A stretch of 64,000 bases of DNA, from the NCBI RefSeq assembly GCF_905163445.1, contig NC_053201.1, forward strand, positions 5,962,001 to 6,026,000, given 5' to 3'. The notes under the pieces were generated by a model, which did not search any database, had not been told where the DNA came from, and was given only the letters and a program-made list of their open reading frames with translations. Shown piece after piece: positions 1-10,794 of this stretch. This DNA is from Pararge aegeria. Lineage: Eukaryota > Arthropoda > Insecta > Lepidoptera > Nymphalidae. Made by a program: the position numbers and the translations under genes. Numbering within the stretch: the first letter of the stretch is position 1; each line of letters begins with the position of its first letter.

Positions 1-1790
1 TTAGTTTCAGTCCACTTACACATAGCCGAAAGTACCACTTTGATGCCCGTTTTCACAAACGACTGACAAAACAAAGAGGCCCCATCAAACATTGCCAGTT
101 TAAGTTATTCTGTGATAATGTCTATCAAGTTGATAACCTTATAGGGAGTAGTAAGTAGGGTATTCAATCTTTTCCTCACCAAAGTAATCGATGATCTGAA
201 CAATGGATATGGGCACGTGCAAACCGAATTGTTTTCTACCGTATAAAAATATTCAACGCACATCGACGCACAGACAAATAAAAGATGCAAGATGCTTTAG
301 TCAAGTGATGTAGTCAAATTATTGTCGACATCCAATACAATTAACACTACGTTTAATTTTCTATAACCCACGAAATCCAAGCATATCTGCATTATGAAAA
401 TTTCACTTTTTAATTGTTTTATATAGTTGTATATATATACCACACTACATATTTCTTCCAAAATGCCCTCTCACTGAGAGGCATCAGCATTAAAATATAT
501 ACACAGATTTATATTTATGTTTCATAAAGTTACTTATTATTATAAGTCTATGGCTGCCCACAGTCAATATTATTAACAATAATTTTTTGCAATACTTCAA
601 ATATTAAAGGTAATATTATTGTCAATATGCATGGAGCCTATGTTCTTAAATTATGTCGTAACAGATCATGAAACCATTGTATTAACAGGTTATTTTTAAA
701 GAATACGAAGCAATTTTTTTTGTCTTAAAAATGACAGTCAATACCTTCTATATATATCTGATCACATATGGTTATATAATGTACAAACTCTTTGTTTGCA
801 CTCATAATGCTAAGCGAGTATTTTATATACCTATCTAATCGAATCTGGTGTTGATTTAAAGTAAGGGGTAAAATTAAATTAACATAAAGCTTTATTCCCT
901 ATAATCCGTGTCAACCAGTTACAACCGTTTACAATTTATTATTTTTTTTTATGCAACTCTACACATATTATCCAAAATACTCTCTCTACATTTGACTCAT
1001 ATTGCAGAACGAACTAGATGTCCCCATAAATAATGTATTTTAGAAGATATATGTGGAGTTTATTGTTTATTATGCATTTTTCCCAAGTCAAATATTTATT
1101 TGATCTAATTTGATCAAATAGATGACACATTTGACATTACATGTAAAATGTTTACTAAAGCTACAAGGGTCCCAACAATGATATGCGAAAAGCATAACCA
1201 ATATTAATTGTATCGATAATCCCAAAGATCATCTCTAGCGCGAAGAATTGCATCGCATAGCGGCGCGTACGGCAATCTTGCGTTACGCGCATCCCACTTT
1301 CCATTTCCTCACATATTACAAAAGCTTTTTACACCAAAGGGTATGCCTGCCAGGAATGCTTGTTCGAGATGTGGAATCTTATCGCTCGGATCCGTATTTT
1401 ACTTTGTTGTTCCAATGAACTTTTTTAGGTATGGCAATAAATGTGGATTAAGTTGATGACATATCATTATATTATATTATATAAAAAAAACCATTTTGAT
1501 CGCATGATTATTTTAAGAATAGATTATAAAAATATTCTTCAAAATTTACATCGATCGGGTGTTTACATTCAATAAAAAGTATGGAGATTGAACTTGGTCT
1601 TCCCGAAACGGTGGCCTTAGCTCCACTACATAAAGGATTAAGGATAGCATAAAGGATATTCGTAGGGATGGTTGGTAAATCATCATTACCATGATTAAGT
1701 AATTTGTAATAAACATAATTCAGGTTATATTTTATAAATTTCAACTTAAATTTTATTTATTTATTTGTTTTTACTACTTCATTATTTATT
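1..1790. other. AT-rich DNA without recognisable gene
   Basis: No convincing coding exon, SINE or inverted-repeat element was seen. Short open frames here lack protein-like composition. A small GC-richer patch at about 1235-1310 stands out from the AT-rich surroundings, but I cannot assign it. Confidence 0.5.
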
Positions 1791-1839
1791 TATTTACTTG
1801 TAAATGAAAATATGAATAAGGGAAGATAGAGGGATCCAC

Positions 1840-1910
1840 AAAGATTCGTGTAGAATACAAAAGTTCTTATCGCTTAATGGCCACCTCTGCCAGGCTAGCA
1901 TGAGCGAGAA
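1840..1910 (-). repeat. Repeat D (LINE 3' tail fragment)
   Basis: Contains the block 'cttatcgcttaatggcc...ctctgccaggc', also found at about 18840, 44110 and 47290. On the minus strand this reads as a short palindromic 'gcgataag' motif after 'gcctggaagagatcgct', which I recall from 3' ends of insect LINEs. The copy is short and decayed. Confidence 0.45.
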
Positions 1911-1929
1911 AAAACAGGTGGTGAAAAAA

Positions 1930-2710
1930 TATTATTAGACATACAAATAACTACATAAGAATAAATCAAGAATTGATATAAATATAAAATAATAAACTAA
2001 TATATAAAATATATAATCGTATATTTTTATAAAGAAATGGAATATCTAAATTCTTATGTTGATTTTAAATTTTAGATCCCTTTAAGATATTAAATTGAGA
2101 TGTTTCACTTAAAAAACAAATGTAATTATATGTTCGGCAAATTTAGGTGATGATAAGAATGATCAAAAGCAATCTATACTCGTAGCTTCATTTAGGAACC
2201 CGATCAATACTTGAAATCGTTACACGCTTAACTTCCAAATCAAGATGTTATATATAGTAATTGCTCTAAGAACAGGCCTATTTGAAATTACCTTTTTTTT
2301 TTTTTTCAAGTAATTGTGAGTATACTTATTTGCTTGTAAAAATTTAAAGTGGAACAAATTGATGCGAAGCTACACCAAAGGACGGTTTTAATTGATGCGC
2401 GAAATAAGGCAGTTACAAGAACCCTGTTATAAAATTAAACTGAAATTAAGATTTAAACTAGTCACCAACACAGATAAAACGATTGGTCTCTATTTTTAAT
2501 CAAAATGTATTATTTTTTATTTATCGTTTCTAGCTGAGTTAAAAATAGCTTCAAAATATTTTTGATATAAAGAAATACCTACTTCTTTTGTAGTTTGCAA
2601 TCAGTAAGATGTTAATATCTATAGAGACAGCACTGCTCGTGAAAGTGGTTTAACCTACCAGTTGCTAAAAATTTGATGGCTTGGAAATTTCTTGGATAAA
2701 GCCCGTAAAT
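1930..2710. other. AT-rich DNA, nothing recognised
   Basis: No splice-flanked open frame, transposon end or tandem repeat was recognised here. Confidence 0.4.
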
Positions 2711-2711
2711 A

Positions 2712-3102
2712 AAAAAAATGGCATCTGTATAGCGTCATTTTTAAGTAACAAAATTCATACAGTACACATAATCCTGCTTTCTGGTGTAGTGTAAGAGAGC
2801 AGCTATTACTATAAGGCTAAAATAACTGTTACAGTAAATTTAGAAAGTGGGTAAATAATTAAACTTTCGATAACTGTAAATTCATATTTGCCATATATTT
2901 TATTAAATTGATAAGGATTTTTAAAAAACGCTAATAATTATTAATTAGGTTACTAAATATTTTTTAAAACAATATAAATTATATTTGATTAACAGCATTG
3001 ATTAATGACATTGAGTTGGTGGTTTTTTTTTTTATATAAATACGACTGCATTATCGTTACATTTCAGTCCTACATGGACTCAATCGATGCAAAGACACAT
3101 CC
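2712..3102. repeat. 390-bp direct repeat, copy 1
   Basis: Matches 4622-5012 at a constant offset of 1910 bases; by eye I find one clear substitution (c at 2765, t at 4675). The copy stops abruptly after 'aaagacacatcc', in the middle of the possible exon carried by copy 2, so the shared frame continues into unrelated sequence. Near-identity implies a recent duplication or very young insertions. No TG...CA long-terminal-repeat structure or target duplication was seen. Confidence 0.85.
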
Positions 3103-4100
3103 CGGTGTCTTAGTCGTTATACTCATAATTATATCAGAACATAATCTAATTATAATATATGCCATTCTTGACCATACTTCTCGCGTAATGGTTATAACAT
3201 TAAATGTTAGCGCCCGTAATGAATTCATTAATACTGTCTCTATAAAAAATAATTGAAGCACATTTTTCTTGCGAGAATAAAAGTACTTAAGACTTCTAGA
3301 AATGATCAAATCAGGAAAATAAGGAAAAACAATTTAGGTTGCAATATTTTTTTGTTATTTTTTGTCGAATACTGAAATTAAATCCGGCCATATAATGCTC
3401 TTAACACATGAAGACTTTCCTCACGAGAAGTAATAACATCTCACTGCGTATAGGTATTTGCTGTACGTCTTCGCTTATATAGACGTGTAGGATTCCTTTC
3501 GCATTATGAGGATAAAGGTATTGTTCGGATTGTTTATTGTACGACCACAATAGCCTGAAATACGCGGTAGTCGAATAAAGTGTATGGGATCAATAAATAT
3601 GTCCCCGACATGGTATGGTAATATTGAAATCGGTTTTAAAACAAAGAATTGTTTACGTTAAATAAATAAAAGTATAACCTTCGCTCACTGTACAGAGTTC
3701 AGTATCGTGTATAGGTAGAATACAGGTATACATGAAAGTAAAGATAAGGATTTCCAAAAACAAAACAGTCTTTTGCCCAAAATTAACAACCAATCTAAGC
3801 CAAAATCTTCTGTATTATTTATTTGAAATATAGATATATATTTTTTGTAGTAATCTAAACCTACTCTTGCTTTTCATAATACTTACCTCTACTAATTTTA
3901 TTAGTTCGTCATGAATTTAGAAAATTATTGTTTTGCTGTTTATATTTACGGTTTTTGTAGATAATTTATTATTTATTTGTTTACTTGCATCCATGCCTTT
4001 ACATAGTCATGAGGCAATGACAGGGCGAAGCAATAAGAAACAGTTTGACCCCTATAATTATTACAACACACGATTTAAGAATTCTAATTAGTGTTAGTAG
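3103..4100. other. Spacer between the direct repeats
   Basis: AT-rich sequence with no gene or transposon recognised. Together with the SINE at 4101-4362 it separates the two 390-bp repeats. Confidence 0.4.
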
Positions 4101-4362
4101 AAATAAATAATAAATAAATAAAGATACTACGACAATACACACATCGCCACGTAGCCCCAAAGTAAGCGTAGCTTGTGTTATGGGTACTAAAGTGACTGAT
4201 GAATATTTTTATGAATAACAATACTTATAATATACATATAAACACCCAGACACTGGAAAACATTCATGTTCATCACACAAACATTTTCCAATCGTGGGAA
4301 TCGAACCCACGGCCTTGGACTCAAAAAGCAGGGTCGCTGCCCACTGCGCCAATCGGCCGCCA
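4101..4362 (-). repeat. SINE-A, near full length
   Basis: Read on the minus strand it begins with a tRNA-like head: A box 'ttggcgcagtggg', B box 'ggttcgattccc'. A body follows ('ttttccagtgtctgggtg', 'cataacacaagctacgctta') and then an A/T-rich tail of 'aataaat' units. It shares head, body and tail with copies at 5866, 16438, 32488, 36706, 39673 and 47821. The internal boxes fit RNA polymerase III transcription; mobilisation by a LINE is inferred. Confidence 0.85.
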
Positions 4363-4621
4363 AAGAGAAATATATATCAGATGTCTTAATAATTAGTTAC
4401 TATAAAAGATCGTCAAGCTAATAAATCTATTAAAATATTAAATTTAGCCCTAATAATAAGAATAAAAGCACCCACAGACTTCATAAGCTAGATTAAGATT
4501 GCCAACAATGGTTTAATAAAAAAAACGTTGAAAATGGCACCATACAGCGATTATATTGTTTTTTTTTTAAATAGCAATTTTATAGCCAGTTGCACTGGCT
4601 ATAATAAAAATATAATATAAT

Positions 4622-5012
4622 AAAAAAATGGCATCTGTATAGCGTCATTTTTAAGTAACAAAATTCATACAGTATACATAATCCTGCTTTCTGGTGTAGT
4701 GTAAGAGAGCAGCTATTACTATAAGGCTAAAATAACTGTTACAGTAAATTTAGAAAGTGGGTAAATAATTAAACTTTCGATAACTGTAAATTCATATTTG
4801 CCATATATTTTATTAAATTGATAAGGATTTTTAAAAAACGCTAATAATTATTAATTAGGTTACTAAATATTTTTTAAAACAATATAAATTATATTTGATT
4901 AACAGCATTGATTAATGACATTGAGTTGGTGGTTTTTTTTTTTATATAAATACGACTGCATTATCGTTACATTTCAGTCCTACATGGACTCAATCGATGC
5001 AAAGACACATCC
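4622..5012. repeat. 390-bp direct repeat, copy 2
   Basis: Second copy of 2712-3102. It includes a T-rich tract and a splice-acceptor-like 'ttacatttcag' ending at 4977, and runs into the possible terminal exon that begins at 4978. Copy 1 holds only the first 35 bases of that exon, so copy 2 is likelier to be the parental context. Confidence 0.85.
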
Positions 5013-5157
5013 AGTGCAAACTAGGCTTGTTGAAAGAATTTTAATTTTGGTATTTAAAAGATATGGTGGAATAAAGAAACACATACCTTTAAACATAAAG
5101 AATCTGGAAAATCACTCCCATTTTTTGGGTGGTTGTGTGAAAAAAGCCTCGTTATAA
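4978..5157 (+). CDS. Possible terminal exon, 59 codons, unknown protein
   Basis: After an acceptor-like 'cattatcgttacatttcag' the sequence is open in phase 0 for 59 codons and ends at TAA (5155-5157), overlapping an AATAAA-like signal. The peptide begins SYMDSIDAKTHPVQ and ends GGCVKKASL. It is mixed-composition and moderately basic, unlike the low-complexity frames around it. The segment 'DAKTHPV...ERI' faintly recalls the 'HPV..E..RI' segment of C1D/Sas10-type nuclear proteins, but that is far too weak for a name. No partner exon was found upstream in this window. It could equally be a chance open frame or a pseudogene piece. Confidence 0.3.
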   Translation, partial: SYMDSIDAKTHPVQTRLVERILILVFKRYGGIKKHIPLNIKNLENHSHFLGGCVKKASL

Positions 5158-5865
5158 TAAAACTCCTGTTTACTTTATTTTTACGAGAAAAGTAGTTGAT
5201 TATAAGTTTCAAATATATACTCTTTGCCAGCTAAGCCAAGGTTCTTGTACGTTATTTATAATTATTGGTGTATTCACTGTGAACAGAGCACAGACACACA
5301 GAGCTGAGTAGGTCACCTACTACTTTAATAACTTTAATGCCATATTGCACGTAATACCGAACTAAGTTTTTGATTGGTCTTCTTTATTGTTTTAATTAAA
5401 AAAAAAACTATTATTTACTGTTCTTGTAAAGAAAACGTTTTCGTCAGTAAAGTTTTGATTTATTTATTCAATAATTTATCCTTTTTATCAGTCAAATAGT
5501 TTATATTATACCTCCAAAATATTACTAAGTATTATAATTTTTTTCAAAAACTTCTAAAATTCTTTTTTTTCTAGGTATTCCTAGTAACCAATCTTGTATG
5601 ATTGTTCGTTGTTTTTATTGCGTCTAATTTCGAGTTCCGTCGTCTCGCCTTATAAAATAGAACGTGCCGGTTTGTAAAAAGTGGCCAAGCCACTTCATTA
5701 GCGCAACAAGCCGTCGCCTCCTGCGCATCGCTATGTATTTTGTATGAGGGCATACCAAGCTAGTGGGTGATGCTACATTTTCTGAGCTAAAGTTGTTTAA
5801 TAATGGTACAAGAAAACCGTTTGTCAAAATCACTGAGCATCTTCAAAATGTAACTTAGTAGTTTG
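5158..5865. other. Non-coding, nothing firm recognised
   Basis: AT-rich flank followed by a GC-richer patch at about 5620-5770 with overlapping short frames on the minus strand. No motif or transposon end could be assigned. Confidence 0.35.
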
Positions 5866-6058
5866 ACGGCCGATTGGCGCAGTGGGCCGTGACCCTGCTT
5901 TCTGAGCCCAAGGCTGTGGATTCGATTCCCACAACTGGAAAATGTTTGTGAGATGAACATGCATGTTTTTAAGTGATAGATTCACAGTCTATCTGTATAT
6001 GATAAGTATTTATGTGTATTATGCATAAAAATATTCAACAGTCATCTTAGTATCTTTT
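5866..6058 (+). repeat. SINE-A, 3' truncated
   Basis: tRNA-like head with A box 'gattggcgcagtggg' and B box near 'gattcgattccc', then the family body as far as 'cagtcatcttagta'. The 'aagctacgcttac' block and tail are missing. Confidence 0.8.
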
Positions 6059-6259
6059 ATCGAACCTTTTTTCAAAAGGAAAAAAAACCTCCTACAACGG
6101 AGATTTCTTCCAGCTTCCCTTTGAATGTGAGTAAGTTGTAAATATATAAAAGTGGGTAAAGTCTAGGGTACATAATAAAGGTTAAAGTAATATATTTTTT
6201 TGCAAATACATAATTTTTTTATAACATGAATTTGATTTCTCTTGAATCTCTGATTCTAT

Positions 6260-6680
6260 GGAATCACCCAACAGCCTGTTAACCGGCGACGTATTGCGTA
6301 TTGTATCTTGACTCGTAAGTACAAATTGATTGGCGCATCACAGCGCGACGCGGCCGCCTTTGCGCCTGTCACTGCAAAGTTCACACACTGCACATTTGGC
6401 AAGTAACGCGTAACGAGCGATAGCTTTTTGCAAGTAGGGCCCCTATTTTCTATCTCTACCAACATTTGAAATATAAACTGAACGCAAAATCAATCACTTC
6501 TGTTAAATATTGTGATGTTAACCCCATTATTCACGTCGTTACTTCAATATTTGGTCAGTGTTCACGCAAAAGCAATAGTTTGTGTAAGTGGGGCCCTTAT
6601 TTTCTACCTCTACCTATGAAAACCTACCTATGGGTTCTATTAAAATAAGAACGCCAAATCAATCACTTCTGTATACCATC
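6260..6680. repeat. Unclassified element with internal direct repeat
   Basis: Two related segments lie head to tail: about 6424-6506 and 6571-6677. Both carry 'gcaagtagggcccctatttt'-like sequence, 'ctctacc', and end in 'caatcacttctgt'. The upstream part (6270-6420) is GC-rich. This looks like part of a transposon or a local duplication; no termini were identified. Confidence 0.45.
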
Positions 6681-6739
6681 AGTGGTAGGTATTCGGTGGT
6701 CGATTTCGATTTAAGGACCACGAAATATAATCTGCCAAC

Positions 6740-6892
6740 TGAGGCGTAGGTATTAAGCCTCATGATCCACAACCTATAACAATCCACTGCTGGAGGCAAG
6801 GCCTCTCCCAACGCGAGGGTTTGCCCATAATCACCACTGGTATGGATGGAAGTAGCAGAGATGAGCAGAGGATGCTTCTGCCAGTTCACATT
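6740..6892 (-). repeat. Repeat J fragment (probable RTE-LINE or SINE-related), part 1
   Basis: Contains 'ccactgctgga', 'aaggcctctccca' and 'gggtttgcccataatcacc', also seen at about 18370, 27660 and, on the opposite strand, 44370. The rest of the unit seems to resume at 7232 ('cttaatcgccttgtaggaca'), so the sequence between looks like an insertion. Confidence 0.55.
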
Positions 6893-6900
6893 TCAGTTAT

Positions 6901-7225
6901 TCAGTTCAATTTTCACTTATAATACCACAAGAGCTTCAAAATTATCGGGTATTTCAGGAAATGCCAGATAATTTTGAAGCTCGTGTGGTATTCGGGGGAT
7001 TATTTTTCCGTCCCAAATGTCGGCCAATAGAATTGCACCATGAGACGAAATGTACAGTTAACAAATAAGAATTTCATAATGAATAAATATAGCAAAATAT
7101 ATATAGCAACAACCAGAGAAAATTTTCAAAAAATTCAAAAAATCCGTATAATACCATGTAGGTTGTACCACGTGACGTCGAATGGTGCAATTCTATTGGT
7201 CGATATTTGGGTCGGAAAAATAATC
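6901..7225. mobile_element. Inverted-repeat element nested in repeat J
   Basis: Two inverted repeats are visible. Arms 6922-6946 and 6967-6991 (25 bp, one mismatch, 20-nt loop) form one hairpin. Arms 6998-7041 and 7182-7225 (44 bp, three mismatches) enclose about 140 bp. An 8-bp direct repeat, TCAGTTAT, lies at 6893-6900 and 7224-7231 and may be a target duplication, but it overlaps the right arm by two bases and does not abut the left arm. It is non-coding and likely a non-autonomous DNA transposon, possibly a composite of two. Confidence 0.65.
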
Positions 7226-7310
7226 AGTTATATTTTCTTAATCGCCTTGTAGGACACCCGCGGGAAGAGGAAGGGTGGTGACTATTACAATAATACACAA
7301 TACAACAAAA
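7226..7310 (-). repeat. Repeat J fragment, part 2
   Basis: 'cttaatcgccttgtaggaca' and 'cgcgggaagaggaagggtgg' continue the unit broken by the 6901-7225 insertion. A related block with the same order lies at about 18530-18575. Confidence 0.5.
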
Positions 7311-7424
7311 CAATACTGAAAAGAGCTGTGCGATCATTATATATAAACTTAGATCACGTGAATCCCTTTGTGCCAAATTTAAAGAAATACGTATACTTAC
7401 ATTATCCTCGCATTATATTTATAA
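7311..7424 (+). pseudogene. LINE reverse-transcriptase C-terminal fragment
   Basis: Translation gives KRAVRSLY and then, after a one-base frame shift, SRESLCAKFKEIRILTLSS. This matches the C-terminal region of CR1/jockey-group LINE proteins; the nearly intact LINE at 51.4-53.6 kb has QKRAVRSIY and PRESLRDKFKDF at the equivalent place. The fragment is cut off exactly where the Helitron terminus begins at 7425, so it was probably interrupted by that insertion. It is too short and broken to be active. Confidence 0.75.
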
Positions 7425-9403
7425 CTAGCTGACCCGGCGAACTTTGTTCCGCCTTAATGGCAATAAATAAGCAGATTGTGTTTTTTTTTATTGGAAAAAA
7501 TACAAAAAAATTAAATACCTACATTAATCATTCATTATTATTTCTGTTTTCTAGTACATAGGTTGCTCTTCACTTAAGTACCTTGTGAAACACGACATTT
7601 TTTGTTCTATTATCAGGCGCAAAAACAAACAACCCAGATGGTCTTCCAACCCGTGAACATGCCACGTATAATTGACCATGGGAAAAACATGAATGTTCTA
7701 GATTTAAACCACAAACTTTTAAGGATTGGCCTTGTGATTTGTTGATGGTCATGGCAAATGCGGAAATTGAAGTCTTTTAAATTCAAACGGCATATCGGTT
7801 GGGATCATCGGGATCCTCGGAATAAGAACTTCCTCACCTTTGAATTTTCCTATCATTATCGTAGCGTAAATTACATTGTTCATCAATTTTCTAACCACCA
7901 AACGCGTACCGTTGCACAGTTTGGTTGGTTTATGTTTCGAAGCATGATTACTACGGAGCCAACCTTTAGGCGTAAATTGTGCGGTGGTAAGCCAGGCACG
8001 TCCAAAGAGTTTAAAAATTCAATTGGATAGTAATTGGCTTCATCTTCATTTGTGACGCAGTCAATAGATTTGAATGAATGCATTGTTCCAATGATCTTAT
8101 TTTGAATTATGTAGTACAGGTCATCTACATCTTTATTCTTAGCCGCTAAAATTGCTCGATCACTCAACCATTCATTATTATTGTAGTTAGAAATAATGTT
8201 TGGAAAACCATTGTTGATAAGTTCGTCTTTTGATGAGACAAAATTACAGAAATTATTTGGAAATGATATTCATCCGCTCGATTCATCGACAGGTACTTGA
8301 CCATTACCGATAGTCAGCAATTGCTCCGAGAAATCTTCAGCAGATGTATCATTAAGCAATGTTACTCTCATGTTTTTTGTCAGCTGCAGTTTCTTCACAT
8401 AGCTTGGAATTACTGGCAGTATTTGGCGGAAATCGCCAGACAGTAAAATCATTGCTCCTCCAAAACATCTCGAGTCATTTCGTAAATCTTTTAATTATCG
8501 GTTAAGTGCTTCTAATGCACGTTTATGCGCCATTGTGCATTCGTCCCAGATGATGATTTTCGATGCCGCTAAAACTTTGGCCATTGCTGAGTGTTTTGCA
8601 ATATTACACGTTGGTTCTTCAATAGTTTGAAGATTTAACGGTAATTTTAATACTGAATGAGCCGTACGGCATCCTTCTAACAATGTGGCTGCTATTCCAG
8701 AAGAAGCAACTGCAACCGCTATGTTGGATCTCGCCCGAACAGTTGCTAAAACTAATGACATGAGGAATGTCTTGCCAGTTCCACCAGGGGCATCTAGGAA
8801 ATATAAACCACCATTTTCATCATCGATTGCCTTCATTAAAGTATCATAAACTTCCTTTTGTTGGTAATTCAACAGGGGTACATTCGTTTGAACTACTAAA
8901 TCTAATTCCTGGTGATCATATTCACATTCCCGTTCCAATTCTCGATTAAATGCGTCATTCATTTCACGATATGGCGCTGGCATTCCTAACCTGATTAATA
9001 AATTACCGCACATGAGGTAACACATATCTTCGATCAAGAGTAAAGCACGATTATGTATCTCCTCATTCATCTCAATATCGTGATTTCTGGAACTGATACG
9101 AATTTGATGTAAAATATCTTCTGACATATTATTCTTGTATTTGTGCCACAGGTTACATGGGTTTGATGGAAAACATGTCGAAATTATGATAGCGAATAAT
9201 GTACGTATCTGACTTGGAGATGCAGAGATAATGGCTTCAGCGATTGTCGTATCCAAATGGGTATCGTTTTCTAATAAGTTCAATTCTTCACATGCAGCAC
9301 GATATGTTGGGAATATTACACCATTAACAGTTCGTAGTATCTCAAATGACGTTGGCCCACGCACATTTACCAGCAACAACCGCAAATAGAAACATTTTTC
9401 ATT
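7425..9403 (-). mobile_element. Helitron, decayed, 5' part missing
   Basis: On the minus strand the 3' terminus reads '...gggtcagCTAG' followed by T, the CTAG|T end typical of Helitrons; 'cggcgaactttgttccgcc' is the subterminal part. Inside lies a broken Pif1-type helicase. Recognisable coding starts at about 9402, next to another inverted-repeat element, and the replication-initiator (Rep) half of the protein was not found. The 5' end is therefore lost or displaced. With helicase but no Rep it cannot move on its own. Confidence 0.8.
7570..9402 (-). pseudogene. Helitron Pif1-like helicase, broken
   Basis: Helicase half of a Helitron RepHel protein, which would unwind DNA during rolling-circle transposition. 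Reading from about 9402, NEKCFYLRLLLVNVRGPTSF opens the segment. Walker A DAPGGTGKT, the Walker B-like IIIWDECTM, the GDFRQILPVIP motif, TINKSQGQSL and the C-terminal YVACSRV motif then follow in the order known for Pif1 helicases. The copy is dead: in-frame stops lie at 8495-8497 (TAA) and 8270-8272 (TGA), and frame shifts near 7905 and 7757. Between these the protein stays well conserved, so decay is not very old. The identification is firm; the extent upstream of 9402 is unknown. Confidence 0.9.
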
Positions 9404-9413
9404 CTATATATAA

Positions 9414-9779
9414 GGGGCCATCCATAAAGTACGTCACACGAATTTTAGGACTTTTGAACCCCTCCCTTCCTTGTCACAGGTTGTCACATTTTTATAACCC
9501 CCCCCTCCTGATGTGACGTCACACATTTTTTAAATTTATGTATGTATTTAAAAATAATCGAGAGAAAACAGCTATTTTCATTTTTTACTTATTTTTATTA
9601 AATAATAATCTAATAAAATCAAAATTTTTAATTCACCAAACTTTGCGTTTTAGTATTTTAAATTTTAACATGTGACGTCACAAAAGTATTGACCCCCCCA
9701 TGCCCCTTGTCACACGATGTCACACTTCGGTGATACCCTCCCTCCCCATTAACGTGTAACGTACTTTATGGATGGCCCC
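9414..9779. mobile_element. MITE with GGGGCCATCC terminal inverted repeats
   Basis: The left end 'ggggccatccataaagtacg' and right end 'cgtactttatggatggcccc' are inverted copies of at least 20 bp. The interior has C-tracts and 'tgtgacgtcaca'-like palindromes but no protein. No clear target duplication was seen. I recall these ends from dispersed insect MITEs but cannot assign a superfamily. It abuts the broken Helitron and may be what truncated it. Confidence 0.85.
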
Positions 9780-10190
9780 CAAAGCACAACAGGGAAAAGG
9801 TGAATTGTACCCAATTGCATTACACGTATATTATAAGGATTGCTTGATTTAATAAAACAAAAACCTTAGTTTAGTTCATATAAATCCATAGCGCATATTA
9901 AGAATAATTTATAACCAAAAAGCATTTCGGCGTACGCGCACGCGTAATCTAGTTAAGGCGCGCACTCTATACATTAGTGATTATTTACGGATTGAACCCG
10001 CGCCCCGCGGGGATGTACGTGCGATACGCAACTAATCTAATCTCTGTGCTCGTTTCCATTCTCGAAGCAGTAGCCTCAGTACAAGATTTGCTCGCAATCT
10101 AGTATTCGTTTTTGTACATCAAATTTTATACGTTCAAAGGAAAATGGGCCTTGTTCCAAGGAACTCCTGTACTCATGTAGGTATTTCATT
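9780..10190. other. Unassigned stretch with GC-rich core
   Basis: The block 9928-10090 is clearly GC-richer than its surroundings ('gcgtacgcgcacgcg', 'gcgccccgcgg') but has no splice-flanked open frame. It could be a transposon fragment. Confidence 0.35.
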
Positions 10191-10703
10191 TTCCTCTACA
10201 AGTTAGCCCTTGACTGCAATCTCACCTGATGATGCAGTTTAAGATGGAGGCGGGCTAACCTGTTAGGAATTATGGTAGTCCTATCCAATGGTGTGCATAC
10301 AGGGGATACAATTAGCGGGTAAATAATATAAAATGAAAAAAATCTCCAGTACGAGCTATAAAAAACTTAGGGATAGGCATTGTAAGAGTTATAAAATGCC
10401 TACCCTTAAGTATTTATAACTCGAACTGGGGATTTTCTTTATCTTGTACCATCTGCATACCCTCTGTGCACGCCACTGGATATACCCCTAATCGGTTTTT
10501 ACGCGACATCGCACCGGAACACGAATTCGCTTAGCGGCACGACTTTTTCGGTAGGGAGGTAACTTACCACGGCCAAAGCCCCCCACCACACCAGACCAGA
10601 GAAAATTCCGAAATTATAAATTCCCTTAATGCCCCTGGTGGGAATCGAACCCGGAACCCCCTGCTTAAATTCACAGCGCTCACCGTTGCGCGAGGGAGGT
10701 TGT
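10191..10703 (-). repeat. SINE-C with nested MITE
   Basis: On the minus strand the tRNA-like head reads 'cctcgcgcaacggtgagcgc' with B box 'gggttcgattcccacc'. The body follows ('ggctttggccgtgg', 'gtgccgctaagcgaattcg', 'ggtgagattgcagtcaaggg'). The element is split by the inverted-repeat insertion at 10286-10478. Other copies lie at 10795, 31478, 33245, 54340, 57600, 58385, 61267 and 62060. Confidence 0.8.
10286..10478. mobile_element. hAT-like MITE nested in SINE-C
   Basis: Same family as 55389-55562: ends 'caatggtgtgcatacagggg' and 'cctctgtgcacgccactg', and an interior inverted pair around 'tttataactcgaactgggga' and 'agtacgagctataaaaaac'. It splits the SINE body. The flanking 8-mers agree at only about half their positions, so the target duplication has decayed or been altered. 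Confidence 0.75.
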
Positions 10704-10794
10704 CGAAAGTCGTTCTGCGAAAAGCTAAAGAATTTTAGGTGAATTTTAACTAACCGTTAAAGAAAGTGTAATTTTAATTGCTTAAATAAAAAAG

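Noticed and set aside
3005..3309. Protein-coding gene on either strand in direct-repeat copy 1
   Set aside because: The + frame is only the shared 390-bp repeat continuing into unrelated sequence; the minus frame overlaps it and has no motif or splice context.
2712..5012. LTR retrotransposon with 390-bp LTRs
   Set aside because: The repeats lack TG...CA ends, no target duplication, primer-binding site or gag/pol coding is seen between them, and the spacer contains an ordinary SINE.
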